From Halomonas alkalisoli (GTDB taxonomy: Bacteria > Pseudomonadota > Gammaproteobacteria > Pseudomonadales > Halomonadaceae), in the NCBI RefSeq assembly GCF_021412585.1, contig NZ_JAKCMI010000041.1, positions 300,848 through 364,847 of the forward strand: a DNA stretch of 64,000 bases, in the 5' to 3' direction. This document shows, piece by piece, positions 44,354-54,454 of the stretch (position 1 is its first letter; each line of letters opens with the position of its first letter). Below the pieces are notes generated by a model. The model was not told where the DNA came from. It searched no databases and saw only the letters and a program-made list of their open reading frames with translations. Both the position numbers and the translations under genes were made by a program.

Positions 44354-44890
44354 TTACCGCTCCATCTCTCCAAGCAGTTCCAACTCGGCGTCGTGGAGGG
44401 AAACCAACAAAGGCTCGCCGCGGCCGTTGACGCGAAACTGGCCGTAGCGGGCGGGCTCAAAGCGCTCGGCATGACCTTCCTGGAAGAAGAAGGCATCGGT
44501 GGCGAACCGCACGCGGCCGTGGCGCATCCGGTAGTTTATACGTATCTCATCGGCATCCAGCGCCCCCTCACCGGAGCCCAGCCGCTCGAAGTGCGCGATA
44601 CGCTGCGCATCCAGGCGCACCACCACATGGCCATCGGTGGCCTGCCGTTCGCCGCTCTCCCTGCGCTGGGCATAGTGAGCCTCGCGGATGAGGTTACCGA
44701 CCTCGAAGTTCAGCGCCATGTAGTCGCCCTGCATCAGCGAACGCGGGTCCACCGGCGCCAGCTCCAGATACACCACCTCGCCTTCGGCCAGGTGACGCTC
44801 CTTGGCCCAGATGCTCCAATTGACCAGTGCCAGGATCAGCACCAGGGCTACCACCACGATGATCCGGTTCCACTTGGCTGTCGGCGTCAT
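44354..44890 (-). CDS. GDYXXLXY-domain membrane-anchored protein
   Basis: 178-residue protein with one N-terminal membrane helix (IIVVVALVLILALVNWSIWA) and the name-giving motif seen as MQGDYMALNFEV. The rest is beta-rich and probably periplasmic. It overlaps the DUF4401 gene by 4 bp (ATGA) and is the last gene of the DUF2157-DUF4401-GDYXXLXY operon, a conserved but uncharacterised cluster. Confidence 0.92.
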   Translation of the reverse strand: MTPTAKWNRIIVVVALVLILALVNWSIWAKERHLAEGEVVYLELAPVDPRSLMQGDYMALNFEVGNLIREAHYAQRRESGERQATDGHVVVRLDAQRIAHFERLGSGEGALDADEIRINYRMRHGRVRFATDAFFFQEGHAERFEPARYGQFRVNGRGEPLLVSLHDAELELLGEMER

Positions 44891-45972
44891 TGGCTCTCGT
44901 CCTCCCCGACAGCGACCCGCCTATCGATCCGCCACCTGCGGCGCAACACCCAGCGCAACGCCAGCAGCAACACGCCCAGCAAGCACAGCGTCACTGACTT
45001 GGCCAGCAGCGTGACGTCGAGCCAGTAGTAATAGTTGGTGATGGCCAGCAGCAGCAATATCACGCCAAGCCCCATGATCAGGCGGTTGCCGATGGCGAAG
45101 CCCAGTGCGATCACCACCGCGCCCTGGCTCAGCCCATGGGCCTCGAGCGAGAGCAGCATCAGCACGGCCGAAGCGCCATAGGCTGCCACCCGCGCGCTCG
45201 GGGCAATGGCGTCCCTGTGGCGCAGGAAGACGTGGCGAATCAGCAGCAACAGCGCCAGCGTGGCCAGGCCATCCCCCACCCAGGGCTCCAGCCAGGCCAT
45301 ACCCGTACCCGTACCGTAATCGTAGCGCCCGAGGAGCAGGGACTGCCCGTGATATCCCATGATCTGAATGGCGAGCAGGCCCAGCAACAGGCCATAGCCC
45401 AGCGCCTGCAACTGGCGCATATGTGCCGGCCAGCGAAACTCGTTGAGCCACAGGATGGTCAGTGACAGCAGCACCAGGCCGCCGGCCAGCGAAGGCGCAG
45501 AGACGCCTTTGGTCAACGCCAGATAGAACGCCAGGCTCGCCGCGAAGGCGGAAAAGGTGCGATGCGTGAGGCTTGGCATCACCAGCGCCAGCACCGCCTG
45601 CAGCCCCACCAACGACCACCAGAAGCCGGCGCTCACGCTCCCCAGCGCGGCGCCCAGGGCCCAGGCCACCAGCAGCTGGCCAGCCAGGCTACCCGCCAGC
45701 GCCAGGTGCTCGACGAAGTCTCCGTTCGCCCCCCGCAGCAGAGCGAAGGCGCCGGCAATCATCACCAGCCCCAGGGAGGCGGCAGCGGCGCTGCTGTCGA
45801 GCACGAACACCGCGCCCATGCCGATGAAGCCGAGCAGGAACAGGGCGGCCAGCCAGCCAGAGAACGCCTGCAGCGCCCGCACGAACCAGGGCGTCTCGAG
45901 CACCGGCGGCGCATCCCCCTCGTCGACGACGATGCCGGCCTGGCCGAGCCTTTCATTGAGCGACCGGGTCAT
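44887..45972 (-). CDS. DUF4401 polytopic membrane protein
   Basis: 361-residue integral membrane protein with about ten hydrophobic segments (for example FSGWLAALFLLGFIGMGAVFVL, LLLGLLAIQIMGY, KSVTLCLLGVLLLALRWVL), each 18-22 residues, joined by short loops. The start overlaps the stop of the DUF2157 gene (ATGA), and its own stop overlaps the GDYXXLXY start, so all three are translationally coupled. Function unknown. Confidence 0.92.
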   Translation of the reverse strand: MTRSLNERLGQAGIVVDEGDAPPVLETPWFVRALQAFSGWLAALFLLGFIGMGAVFVLDSSAAAASLGLVMIAGAFALLRGANGDFVEHLALAGSLAGQLLVAWALGAALGSVSAGFWWSLVGLQAVLALVMPSLTHRTFSAFAASLAFYLALTKGVSAPSLAGGLVLLSLTILWLNEFRWPAHMRQLQALGYGLLLGLLAIQIMGYHGQSLLLGRYDYGTGTGMAWLEPWVGDGLATLALLLLIRHVFLRHRDAIAPSARVAAYGASAVLMLLSLEAHGLSQGAVVIALGFAIGNRLIMGLGVILLLLAITNYYYWLDVTLLAKSVTLCLLGVLLLALRWVLRRRWRIDRRVAVGEDESQ

Positions 45973-46982
45973 GCCGACATCTCCACGTGTATCCGCTTGA
46001 GCCAGAACACCGCCATGGCGCCCAACGCCAGCACCGCCATGGACAAGAACAGAAAGCCCCCCGCCCCGCCCTGCCACAGCAGATGCCGGCCGAAGAAGGT
46101 GGTGACGACCACGATGACCGACAGGCAGCCGCCCGCCAGCATGAACAGATCGGGCCGCCAATGGCGATAGACGACATAGAGTGTTGCCAGCCACAGCGGG
46201 TAGACCAGCACGGCAGCGGAGACATCGGCCCACTCATCCAGGATGAACATGAGCATCAGCAGGGTCAGGGGAATGCCGCTGCCCAGCGCCAGCAGGCCAG
46301 TACTCCAGCCGGTCGAGAGCCAGCGCCAGTGCCGCGCGCCCAGCTCCCAGAGCGCGAGTGCCACGGTATTGAGTGCGAACAGCCCCCAGAGGGCGGCGGT
46401 ATCGCTGGCGAACCAGGTCCCGAATACCCCGCCCCAGGTTCGGAAGTAGAGCAGCAGCGAAAGGTTGAGCAACCCCAGCCACAGGATCCAGAGCGCATCG
46501 AAGCGGGCGACCAGCACCCAGGGCAGCATCAGCACGGCCCAGAAGAAGAACAGCTGCCAGGGATCGGCGCCGGTCTGGTACACCTGGCCGAACAGCGCCA
46601 GCAGCACGCCCAGCAGCAGCGAGGCCGTCGTCAGCGCGGCCCGTGCCACGATGTTATCGACTACACCGTTATCCGCTCTTCCCTCATCTACTGGGCCGCG
46701 TCCTTCGGCCCACCAGTAGACGCCGATGGCCGCCACCAGCCCCGCCTGCACCAGCCCGAAACGCAGCCAGCGTCCCATGTCGGCCCAGTTGTAGGCGACC
46801 AGGAACAGCAGCGCGCTGGCCAGCGACAGCGTGCCCAGCCACAGCAGCAATCGATCCAGGAACACGCCCCAGGCCCGCCCCGAAGGATGGAGCCCGGATA
46901 GCGCGACCGCCCGCGCTACCTGTTCATGCGGAATCGCACCCCGCTCGATCAATGCCACCAGCTCACGGCGAATGGAAGTCAT
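45969..46982 (-). CDS. DUF2157 polytopic membrane protein
   Basis: 337-residue protein. The N-terminal cytosolic segment (RRELVALIERGAIPHEQV) is the DUF2157 signature of a short helical domain ahead of the membrane part. Eight to ten hydrophobic segments follow (LLLWLGTLSLASALLFLVAYNWADMGRW). It is the first gene of the three-gene operon. Two perfect inverted repeats lie upstream at 47041-47064 and 47111-47124. Confidence 0.92.
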   Translation of the reverse strand: MTSIRRELVALIERGAIPHEQVARAVALSGLHPSGRAWGVFLDRLLLWLGTLSLASALLFLVAYNWADMGRWLRFGLVQAGLVAAIGVYWWAEGRGPVDEGRADNGVVDNIVARAALTTASLLLGVLLALFGQVYQTGADPWQLFFFWAVLMLPWVLVARFDALWILWLGLLNLSLLLYFRTWGGVFGTWFASDTAALWGLFALNTVALALWELGARHWRWLSTGWSTGLLALGSGIPLTLLMLMFILDEWADVSAAVLVYPLWLATLYVVYRHWRPDLFMLAGGCLSVIVVVTTFFGRHLLWQGGAGGFLFLSMAVLALGAMAVFWLKRIHVEMSA

Positions 46983-47040
46983 GTCATTTTTCCGTTTGAT
47001 GTGGTGATGCCGCGCTTGCGCCTGTCGCCGGTTCTTGTGG

Positions 47041-47064
47041 CATTACCATAAGACGATGGTAATG
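47041..47064. promoter_or_regulatory. Inverted repeat upstream of the DUF2157 operon
   Basis: Arms CATTACCAT and ATGGTAATG (9 bp, perfect) are separated by AAGACG. It lies about 60-80 bp upstream of the DUF2157 start, where an operator or promoter element is expected. The regulator is unknown. Confidence 0.5.
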
Positions 47065-47110
47065 CAGGTGCTTCGCTTGGCGCCAACATCGTGCATCTGC
47101 GCAAAGAAAC

Positions 47111-47124
47111 TTACCGACCGGTAA
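47111..47124. promoter_or_regulatory. TetR-like palindrome TTACCGACCGGTAA
   Basis: Perfect 6-bp arms TTACCG/CGGTAA about AC. This general shape (TACCGACCGGTA) is common among operators of TetR/AcrR repressors, but no such gene is near. It lies 42-55 bp beyond the 3' end of the MscS-type gene (which ends at 47166) and about 130 bp from the DUF2157 start, which is the only gene it could precede. Confidence 0.45.
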
Positions 47125-47165
47125 TTTCAATGACAGGCCAGCTCAGGTTAATCCATCCAGCCGCC

Positions 47166-48929
47166 TCATTCAGAAGGCCCTGCATCGGAACCGTCCCCTT
47201 TCGCCCCGCGGCCACCTGCACTGCCTCCCTTGGCAATATCGTGATCGCTGAGCACCACCACATCCCTGGGCCACCACTCGGGGTGGTTGTCACGAATGAA
47301 GGCCATCAGCCTCTCGCGGATATTCATTTCCGCTATCCAGCCGGCGAAGGGGTCGGAGGCCATGAGGTAGCAGGAAATCGTCTGGGCCCTCTCGGTCTGG
47401 GCGGTGACGTAGCAGCACAGCTTGTGGTGTTCGACGACGTTGTCCTCCTCCTTGGCGAACGCCAGAAACTTGTCCCTGATAACCTGGACGTCAGCACTCA
47501 GGTGGAGAACCAGCTCCAGCGTCCGGTACATCTTGGCGTTCTTGACAGAGAGGTTCTCGAAGGGCTTGGAGACGAAATACGTCACCGGCACGATCAGGCG
47601 CCGCTCGTCCCAGCTCCTCAGCCGTATGAAGGTATAGAAGATGCCCTCCACGTAGCACCACTGCCCTTCGAACATCACCAGGTCGCCGATGCGGATGGGC
47701 TTGGCCAATGACACCTGAAACGAGGAGAGGATATTGCCCAGCACCGCCTGCCCCGCGATACCCACCAACACCGCCAGGACACTGGCCGACGCCAATAGCG
47801 ACATGCCCAGCGTCTCGAAGAGCTGGATCTGGCTCAGCACATAGACGGAAACGGCAGCGACCGTGATCAGGATGATGACCCGGCGCAGCGCGTAGAGCGA
47901 GGTGAGCAGCTTGCGCTCGTCGCGGGGCTTGGTGTCGTCGATTTCCCCCACCATGCGCCGCGTCACCTTGAGCAGAAGGGTGTCCACCAGGCGAAGCGCT
48001 ACCGTACCGACACCCCAGGCGATAAGGATGATCAACAGGATCCGAATGAACGTGGTGGCAACGGCCGTGAAGGAGACCACATAGTCGAGCAGTGCCTGGG
48101 CTACGAAGGCCATGACGAGGAGTGCCATGGGTCCGCGGATCCTGCTGGCGAAGATGCTGGGCGCGCCGCTGGGGAACCAGTGCGCCAGCAGGCCGACCAG
48201 GCCGTAGACCCCCCACCCCACCAGGCCGATCAGCAGCAGGAAGACCGGAATCGCGATCCATTCCCAGATCTGGAGCCTGCCGAGAGAGGCCTTGAAGCGA
48301 TCCGGAATGTACGCCTCCAGCAGCGACGGCCCAAACGCTTCGTAGAGTACGGGAATTGCCGCAACGCTATCGGGAGTGATCAGCCAGACCGGATCCTCGT
48401 CCTCCACCCGATAGCGGGCCAGACGAACATCGTAGGTATCGCCCTTGGCCTCGAGCGAGGCCAGTTCGAGGTTGCGGCGCGGTTGACCGGTCTGGGGATG
48501 CTGCCCTGCGGGGTCCTCGATGGCGGCATCCGGGCGGCCGGAAAGGTCAGAGACATTCAGCCATTCACCACGCCGAAGCACCTCGGCCAGCTGCCTGGCC
48601 AGCTCTTCCCCCCTCTCGCGCTGCTCGTCGGGGTCCAGATCGGAAAGATTGAGCACATGGGCCGCGCCGGCAAAATCTTCCTGTCCGGTCAGCGCCAGAA
48701 AGCTGCGAATCGTCTCTCGTGGTGTCTCCCGCCTGAGCTCTTCGGGGACCTCATCGAGTCCGGTATTCAGAGATTCGAGAGGAAACCACTCTCTCTCCTC
48801 GCTCTCACTCTCGCCATCATTCGCATCCGTACCCTGCGGCATCTGGGCCATGCCGGGCCCGGAAAGGATGATGGACAATGCCATTACGGCCCACACTGCC
48901 AACAGCCGCCATGCGCCATTTCCTGTCAT
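47166..48929 (-). CDS. MscS-family mechanosensitive ion channel
   Basis: 587-residue inner-membrane channel protein. A signal-like N-terminus (LLAVWAVMALSIILSGPGMAQ) and a soluble acidic periplasmic region of about 190 residues precede five hydrophobic segments. The MscS pore helix and beta-domain are visible (LLASASVLAVLVGIAGQAVLGNILSS, PIRIGDLVMFEGQWCYVEGI). The channel releases solutes under low-osmolarity shock, important for a halophile. The start at 48929 has AGGAAGAG 5 nt upstream. The large periplasmic part places it among YbdG/YnaI-like or larger channels rather than MscS itself. Confidence 0.93.
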   Translation of the reverse strand: MTGNGAWRLLAVWAVMALSIILSGPGMAQMPQGTDANDGESESEEREWFPLESLNTGLDEVPEELRRETPRETIRSFLALTGQEDFAGAAHVLNLSDLDPDEQRERGEELARQLAEVLRRGEWLNVSDLSGRPDAAIEDPAGQHPQTGQPRRNLELASLEAKGDTYDVRLARYRVEDEDPVWLITPDSVAAIPVLYEAFGPSLLEAYIPDRFKASLGRLQIWEWIAIPVFLLLIGLVGWGVYGLVGLLAHWFPSGAPSIFASRIRGPMALLVMAFVAQALLDYVVSFTAVATTFIRILLIILIAWGVGTVALRLVDTLLLKVTRRMVGEIDDTKPRDERKLLTSLYALRRVIILITVAAVSVYVLSQIQLFETLGMSLLASASVLAVLVGIAGQAVLGNILSSFQVSLAKPIRIGDLVMFEGQWCYVEGIFYTFIRLRSWDERRLIVPVTYFVSKPFENLSVKNAKMYRTLELVLHLSADVQVIRDKFLAFAKEEDNVVEHHKLCCYVTAQTERAQTISCYLMASDPFAGWIAEMNIRERLMAFIRDNHPEWWPRDVVVLSDHDIAKGGSAGGRGAKGDGSDAGPSE

Positions 48930-49186
48930 ATATCTCTTCCTGATCGAAGCGGACCCGCTGTCTCTTCCCTCAGACAGCGCTGTTCGGGCCTGGCCGGCCA
49001 ATAGGACCAGGCCGACCGGACCGCTGGCTGATCGCAGTACAGCTCACCGGCTACCGCTTCGTCCAGTCGAAGGCAGGCACGGCTCTCGGCGAAGCGGCGG
49101 CCCCGCAAGGAGCCGCCGCTTGGCTTCGATACCCAAGTGGTCTTGGCGTATTCAATCGCGGTCGATGCAGCAAATCGGCTCCGGGA

Positions 49187-49798
49187 TCAATAGCCCACGG
49201 TAAAGCGCTGCCGCACGTGGGCGGGGCGCTCGAGCTCGTCGACCAGGGCGATAGCGTAGTCCTCGAAGGAGATGCTGGAGCCGTTCTCGTTGCTCAGCAG
49301 CGTATCCTTGCCGAGGCGGAAGTTGCCGGTACGCTCCCCGGGCACAAACAACGCCGAGGGTGACAGGAAGGTCCAGTCGAGATCGTCGACGGTCCTCAGG
49401 CGCTCCAGGAAGACCACGCCTGCGCTCGCTTCCGCCTTGTACTCGGCGGGAAACTCCGGCTGATCGATCAGGCGCTGGCCAGGCGCGATTTCCAGGCTGC
49501 CGGCGCCGCCCACCACCAGATAGCGTCCCACCCCCGAATCGCGTACCACGCCGATCAGGGTATCGGCATCGCTGGCGGCAAAGTGCACCGCGCTGATCAC
49601 GGCATCGTGGCCGCGCAGTGCCTCGGCGAGCCCCGCCCGGTCGTTGGCATCTCCCTGGCGGGCGGTTACCCCGGGCAGGGTCGCGATTCTGTCGGGATGC
49701 CGGGCGATGGCAGTCACCGTGTGACCGCGCTCGGAGAGTTCCGCGAGGATGCGTGAACCGGCGTTGCCGGATGCGCCGACAAGAGCGACGTTGGCCAT
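49187..49798 (-). CDS. NAD(P)-binding NmrA-like oxidoreductase
   Basis: 203-residue single-domain Rossmann protein of the atypical SDR/NmrA group. The dinucleotide loop is VGASGNAGSRIL; further family phrases are GHTVTAIARHPDRI and FLSPSALFVPGERTGNFRLG. The active-site YxxxK is not evident, as is common for these proteins. It probably acts as a quinone or NADPH-sensing reductase. AAGGAG precedes the ATG at 49798. It is divergent from an HxlR regulator, the classic pairing. Confidence 0.92.
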   Translation of the reverse strand: MANVALVGASGNAGSRILAELSERGHTVTAIARHPDRIATLPGVTARQGDANDRAGLAEALRGHDAVISAVHFAASDADTLIGVVRDSGVGRYLVVGGAGSLEIAPGQRLIDQPEFPAEYKAEASAGVVFLERLRTVDDLDWTFLSPSALFVPGERTGNFRLGKDTLLSNENGSSISFEDYAIALVDELERPAHVRQRFTVGY

Positions 49799-49947
49799 GA
49801 TCAAGTTCTCCTTGGTTTGCTTTCGAGACCTGGTCTACTAATTAGACCCAAGCAGCAAACTATGGTACTTCTTGCCCCTGCGCAAGAAGTCACCGCCATG
49901 CGACCCGGTCACACCACCCTGACCCATGAGCGTCCAAGGAGCCTGCC

Positions 49948-50313
49948 ATGCCACAACAACCCGAGATCATCGAATTCGATCACCCCTGCCCCATCCGCGA
50001 CGTACTCGACCGCATCGGCGATCAATGGAGCGTGCTCATACTGCTGACCCTGCAACCCGGCACCAAGCGCTTCAACGAATTGATGCGCGAGATCGGCGAC
50101 ATCTCCAAGCAGATGCTCTCGCGCACCCTCAAGCACCTGGAACAGGATGGTTTCATCACCCGCACGGTCTACCCGGAAGTACCGCCACGCGTGGAGTACG
50201 ACCTCACCGAGCTCGGCCACTCATTTCTCGAGCCGATGCAAGCCATGGTGGACTGGGCCGACACCCACCATCGCACCATCGCCGAGGCACGGAGGCGTTA
50301 TCGGGTCATTTGA
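49948..50313 (+). CDS. HxlR-family winged-helix regulator
   Basis: 121-residue regulator with the HxlR pattern CPIRDVLDRIGDQWSVLILLTLQPG, KRFNELMREIGDISKQMLSRTLKHLEQDGFITR and VEYDLTELGHSFLEPM. These proteins sense oxidants or aldehydes, some via the N-terminal Cys seen here in CPIRD. Divergent from the NmrA-like reductase, its likely target. AAGGAG precedes the ATG. Its last codons run into a 108-bp duplicated fragment of the ycaQ-type gene (50306-50413), so its native 3' end may have been changed. Confidence 0.93.
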   Translation: MPQQPEIIEFDHPCPIRDVLDRIGDQWSVLILLTLQPGTKRFNELMREIGDISKQMLSRTLKHLEQDGFITRTVYPEVPPRVEYDLTELGHSFLEPMQAMVDWADTHHRTIAEARRRYRVI

Positions 50314-50413
50314 CCGCCCGCTGCCAGGCGCGCCGGGCCTCGCGACCGAGGCCCCTGGGCAAGACGAGACGGGTAGCGCCGAGGTAATCGAGAAACTCAC
50401 GCGCGGTCTGCTG
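50306..50413 (-). pseudogene. Duplicated 3' fragment of the ycaQ/alkX-type gene
   Basis: This 108-bp segment matches 51759-51866, the last 35 codons plus stop of the ycaQ-type gene, at 100 of 108 positions (8 mismatches, counted by eye). In the same frame it still reads FLDYLGATRLVLPRGLG and ends in the same RAVK-stop, so most changes are silent. Homology stops abruptly after CTGCTG. The HxlR stop codon lies inside the block. It is a remnant without a start or upstream part. Confidence 0.85.
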
Positions 50414-50599
50414 TTGGGCTATTCTGTTGAAACCCCATCCCTATGGCCCCGTAGGCGAACCAACCCATGTCAACGGAAAACAGTAGGAATGAAATCAATG
50501 GGTTAATGATCTTTTGATGATTGTTCTGGGCTCATCGTCCGTCGAAACCGAATGTTTCGACACCATGGCCATCCTTGGCCACACGAGGGGGGAAGCCTG

Positions 50600-51643
50600 A
50601 TGCCAGCATTCCACTCCAGCACACCATGCAAAGCGCTGGGCACGGCCCTGTTCGCCGGTGCCGGCTTGCTGCTCGCCGGTCATGCGAACGCCGAAACCCA
50701 GCCGCCAGAAGCCGGGCCGGCGTTGTCATCGGGCCCCTCCGAAATCGTGTTCGAGGAGCATAACCTCTTCCCGGAGGGTCTCGCCTATGATCAGGCCCGC
50801 GACGAATTTCTCGTGAGTTCGCTATATTTCGGGGGCATCTACCGCGTCTCGCTTGAGGGCGATATCCAACCGCTCGTCGAGGACGAGCGCCTGATCTCGA
50901 CCTTCGGCTTGCACCTGGATACGGAGCGCAATCGGGTGCTGGTGTGCAACTCCGACCTCGGCGTCGGCGAGCGAACGGCGGAGGACACCAAGATGCAAGT
51001 GGCGGAGCTTGCCATCTACGACCTCGCTACCGGTGAGCCGCTGCGCCATGTCGACCTCACCGCCCTTCATGAGGGAGCAGCCCATTTCTGCAACGATGTC
51101 ATCGTCGGACCAGACGGCACTGCGTATGTGACCAACAGTCTATCGCCGGTGATCTACCGGGTGCCGGTGGACGGCGAACCCGACGTCCTGACGACATCAG
51201 AGCTGTTCGAAGGCGAAGGCGTCAACCTCAACGGGCTGGTGTACCATCCCGACGGCTACCTGATCGTCGCCAAGTACAATGACGGCACGCTGTTTCGCGT
51301 ATCGCTCGATGATCCTTCAGACGTCCAGCAGGTCGAGCTCGACCGCACCTTCGAGGGTGCCGACGGCATGGTCTGGGACTCGCAAGGCAAGCTGGTCCTG
51401 ACAGCCAACGCCATCATCGGTGGCGAGGTGAGCACTGATGCGGTAGTGCAGCTGTCCAGTGAGGATGGCTGGAAAAGCGCTCACGTCTCCGGCGGCATGG
51501 ACACGGGCGCCGTTTTCGTGACGACGGCGGCGCAGCGGGGCGACGAAACCTACGTGCTCTACGCCAGGCTCGACCGGCTGTTAACCGGCAAGCTGCCCGT
51601 GGAGCGTTTCAGCATCCGGCGCGTGGACTTCGAAGCACAATAG
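50600..51643 (+). CDS. Secreted SMP-30/gluconolactonase-like beta-propeller protein
   Basis: 347-residue protein with a signal peptide (ALGTALFAGAGLLLAGHANA) and a six-bladed propeller of the SMP-30/strictosidine-synthase-like type: FPEGLAYDQARDEFLVSSLYFGGIYRVS, DVIVGPDGTAYVTNSLSPVIYRV, NGLVYHPDGYLIVAKYNDGTLFRVS. Family members bind a divalent metal and hydrolyse lactones or act as binding proteins. Its substrate is not evident. GAGGGGGG precedes the ATG at 50600. It sits between two copies of the ycaQ 3' end (50306-50413 and 51759-51866), which suggests insertion of the 50414-51758 block. Confidence 0.9.
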   Translation: MPAFHSSTPCKALGTALFAGAGLLLAGHANAETQPPEAGPALSSGPSEIVFEEHNLFPEGLAYDQARDEFLVSSLYFGGIYRVSLEGDIQPLVEDERLISTFGLHLDTERNRVLVCNSDLGVGERTAEDTKMQVAELAIYDLATGEPLRHVDLTALHEGAAHFCNDVIVGPDGTAYVTNSLSPVIYRVPVDGEPDVLTTSELFEGEGVNLNGLVYHPDGYLIVAKYNDGTLFRVSLDDPSDVQQVELDRTFEGADGMVWDSQGKLVLTANAIIGGEVSTDAVVQLSSEDGWKSAHVSGGMDTGAVFVTTAAQRGDETYVLYARLDRLLTGKLPVERFSIRRVDFEAQ

Positions 51644-51758
51644 CCACGCTGTCGTGGTGCATTTGCTCCAGGAACCCACGCTGCGGTGTAGCGCATCCGG
51701 CGGCCCCCGACCAGCGGGTCGATCACCCGGGGTCAGAATTTGATCGTGCCCTGCAGGT

Positions 51759-52970
51759 TCATTTAACCGCCCGCTGCCAGGCGCGTCGAGCCTCGCGACC
51801 GAGGCCCCTGGGCAAGACGAGACGGGTAGCCCCGAGGTAGGCGAGAAACTCACGAGCGGCCTGCTGAAGGGCCTCGGGCAGGCCCTCGGGAAGCCTGGCC
51901 GGATGGATGTCGGGCTCCCAGTGCCAGGCGAGGAGGGTCAAGGTGCCCTGCTGGCACTTGGCGTCGAAACGAGCAATGAACCGCTCGCCCCACAGCACCG
52001 GCAGCACATAGTACCCCCAGCGCCGCTGGGCCTGGGGCTTGTAGACCTCCCAGACGTAATCGAAACCGAAGAGCCGGGCAACGCCACCGCGGTCCCATAT
52101 CAGCGGATCCAGCGGGGCGAGAAAACGCACTCCCTGACTCGTGGCACCGGCCGAGTCGGGTGCCTCCTCCAGGACCGAGAGTGCCTCGGGCGTGGTCCAG
52201 TAGCCCGAGCCTTCCACGTCGAGTTCGATCAACTCTCCCCTGGCGATGGCCCGTGCGGCGATTCGGTCACGTTCCGCGCGCGGGCAGGGCAGCAACCAGA
52301 CGGCGGCATCGGCGGTGGGGCGCAGCAAGCCAGCGGCTTGCACGCGACGGACCACCAGCCGTTGCAGGGCATCGTCCTGCGTGGCGTCCGGCACGCTCGC
52401 GCCCCGGGGCAGCACGCGTTCAGGCAAGTCGTAGGCATGGCGACCGCCCACTCGGTGGTGCGTCATCAAGCGCCCGGCGTCCCACAGCGCCTTGAGCAGG
52501 TGGCGCGAGCGCTTGGGGCCGTACCAGCTGCCGCGCAATGCGGGGTCGGCCCGTTGATCGCCGAGCTCGAGGCTGGTGGCGGGGCCATGGCGTTCGACCT
52601 GGTCGACCAGGGCGAGGGCTTCCGGGGACTCGACGTCCACCCCATGCTGTCGCCAGCGCCGGGCGAACCAGCGATGGAACGGCGCCTGGGCCCACCACTC
52701 CCCGGGCTGGATCAGGCTGGCCTGCTTGTCCCAGCCATCGACCAGCAGCCGCTGACCATAGGCCGCATGCAGCCAGTCACCCCGCCGGTATCCGGGCACC
52801 CGCGCCTGCAGGACCAGGTCCGGGTTGGTACCGACCGGCGCCAGGGGATCGAACTGAATGGTCCCCAGACGACGGATGACGGTCGCCAGCGGCGCCAGTT
52901 GAAAGTGGTAGCGCACCAGCAGGCGCCGGGCATCGGCGCGAGTCAGGGTCAAGCGTTGTTGGGCAGTCAT
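51759..52970 (-). CDS. YcaQ/AlkX-type DNA glycosylase (winged-helix)
   Basis: 403-residue HTH_42-family protein related to E. coli YcaQ (AlkX), which unhooks DNA interstrand crosslinks. The putative catalytic QxD reads QFD in TIQFDPLAPVGTNPDLVLQAR, the motif typical of the YcaQ-like rather than the AlkZ-like (QxQ) branch. Other features: EWWAQAPFHRWF (YcaQ EYWAH region), the winged-helix linker and FDYVWEVYKPQAQRRWGYYVLPVLWGERFIARFDAK. The start at 52970 has AGGAC plus AAGGA upstream. Its last 108 bp are duplicated at 50306-50413. Confidence 0.92.
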   Translation of the reverse strand: MTAQQRLTLTRADARRLLVRYHFQLAPLATVIRRLGTIQFDPLAPVGTNPDLVLQARVPGYRRGDWLHAAYGQRLLVDGWDKQASLIQPGEWWAQAPFHRWFARRWRQHGVDVESPEALALVDQVERHGPATSLELGDQRADPALRGSWYGPKRSRHLLKALWDAGRLMTHHRVGGRHAYDLPERVLPRGASVPDATQDDALQRLVVRRVQAAGLLRPTADAAVWLLPCPRAERDRIAARAIARGELIELDVEGSGYWTTPEALSVLEEAPDSAGATSQGVRFLAPLDPLIWDRGGVARLFGFDYVWEVYKPQAQRRWGYYVLPVLWGERFIARFDAKCQQGTLTLLAWHWEPDIHPARLPEGLPEALQQAAREFLAYLGATRLVLPRGLGREARRAWQRAVK

Positions 52971-53187
52971 CGGCAGTCCTTGTCCTGAGGCATACCCTAG
53001 CTTAGGCGAACAGAGCCCCCCCAGTTCCACTCGCTGCGCGCCACGGCGTCGTGGGCGTGCAGGCTCTCGGCGTGCACCACACGCAGGGCGATCTGCTCCA
53101 TGCCGACCCAGCTCAGTGCACCAAGCCGGGAAGCGGGTGCGGCGGCGATATCTTCAAGCGCTAACCTGTTCACCCCGACCACCGGGT

Positions 53188-54285
<1,098 letters not shown>

Positions 54286-54431
54286 ACGAAGCACCGTAAC
54301 GGGGCATGTTCATCGCCACATCGTTGAAGTGAAAGGGAGTTCTTGGCAGGCCCCGGCGAAACATCCCACTCGCACCGCCTTGGCGTGTCTCACGTTTCCT
54401 TGGCGAGTAGGGGTGCATCCCAAGTCCAACC

Positions 54432-54454
54432 TTTATGTTATATCATAACATAAA
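54432..54454. promoter_or_regulatory. Zur box upstream of the COG0523 gene
   Basis: Inverted repeat with 10-bp arms TTTATGTTAT and ATAACATAAA about ATC, perfectly complementary. The core TGTTATA-N-TATAACA pattern is that of the gammaproteobacterial Zur consensus (TGTTATAWTATAACA-like), here with one central change. It sits between the COG0523 gene (minus strand) and the csp gene, 360 bp from the latter, so the COG0523 gene is the probable target. Confidence 0.8.
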
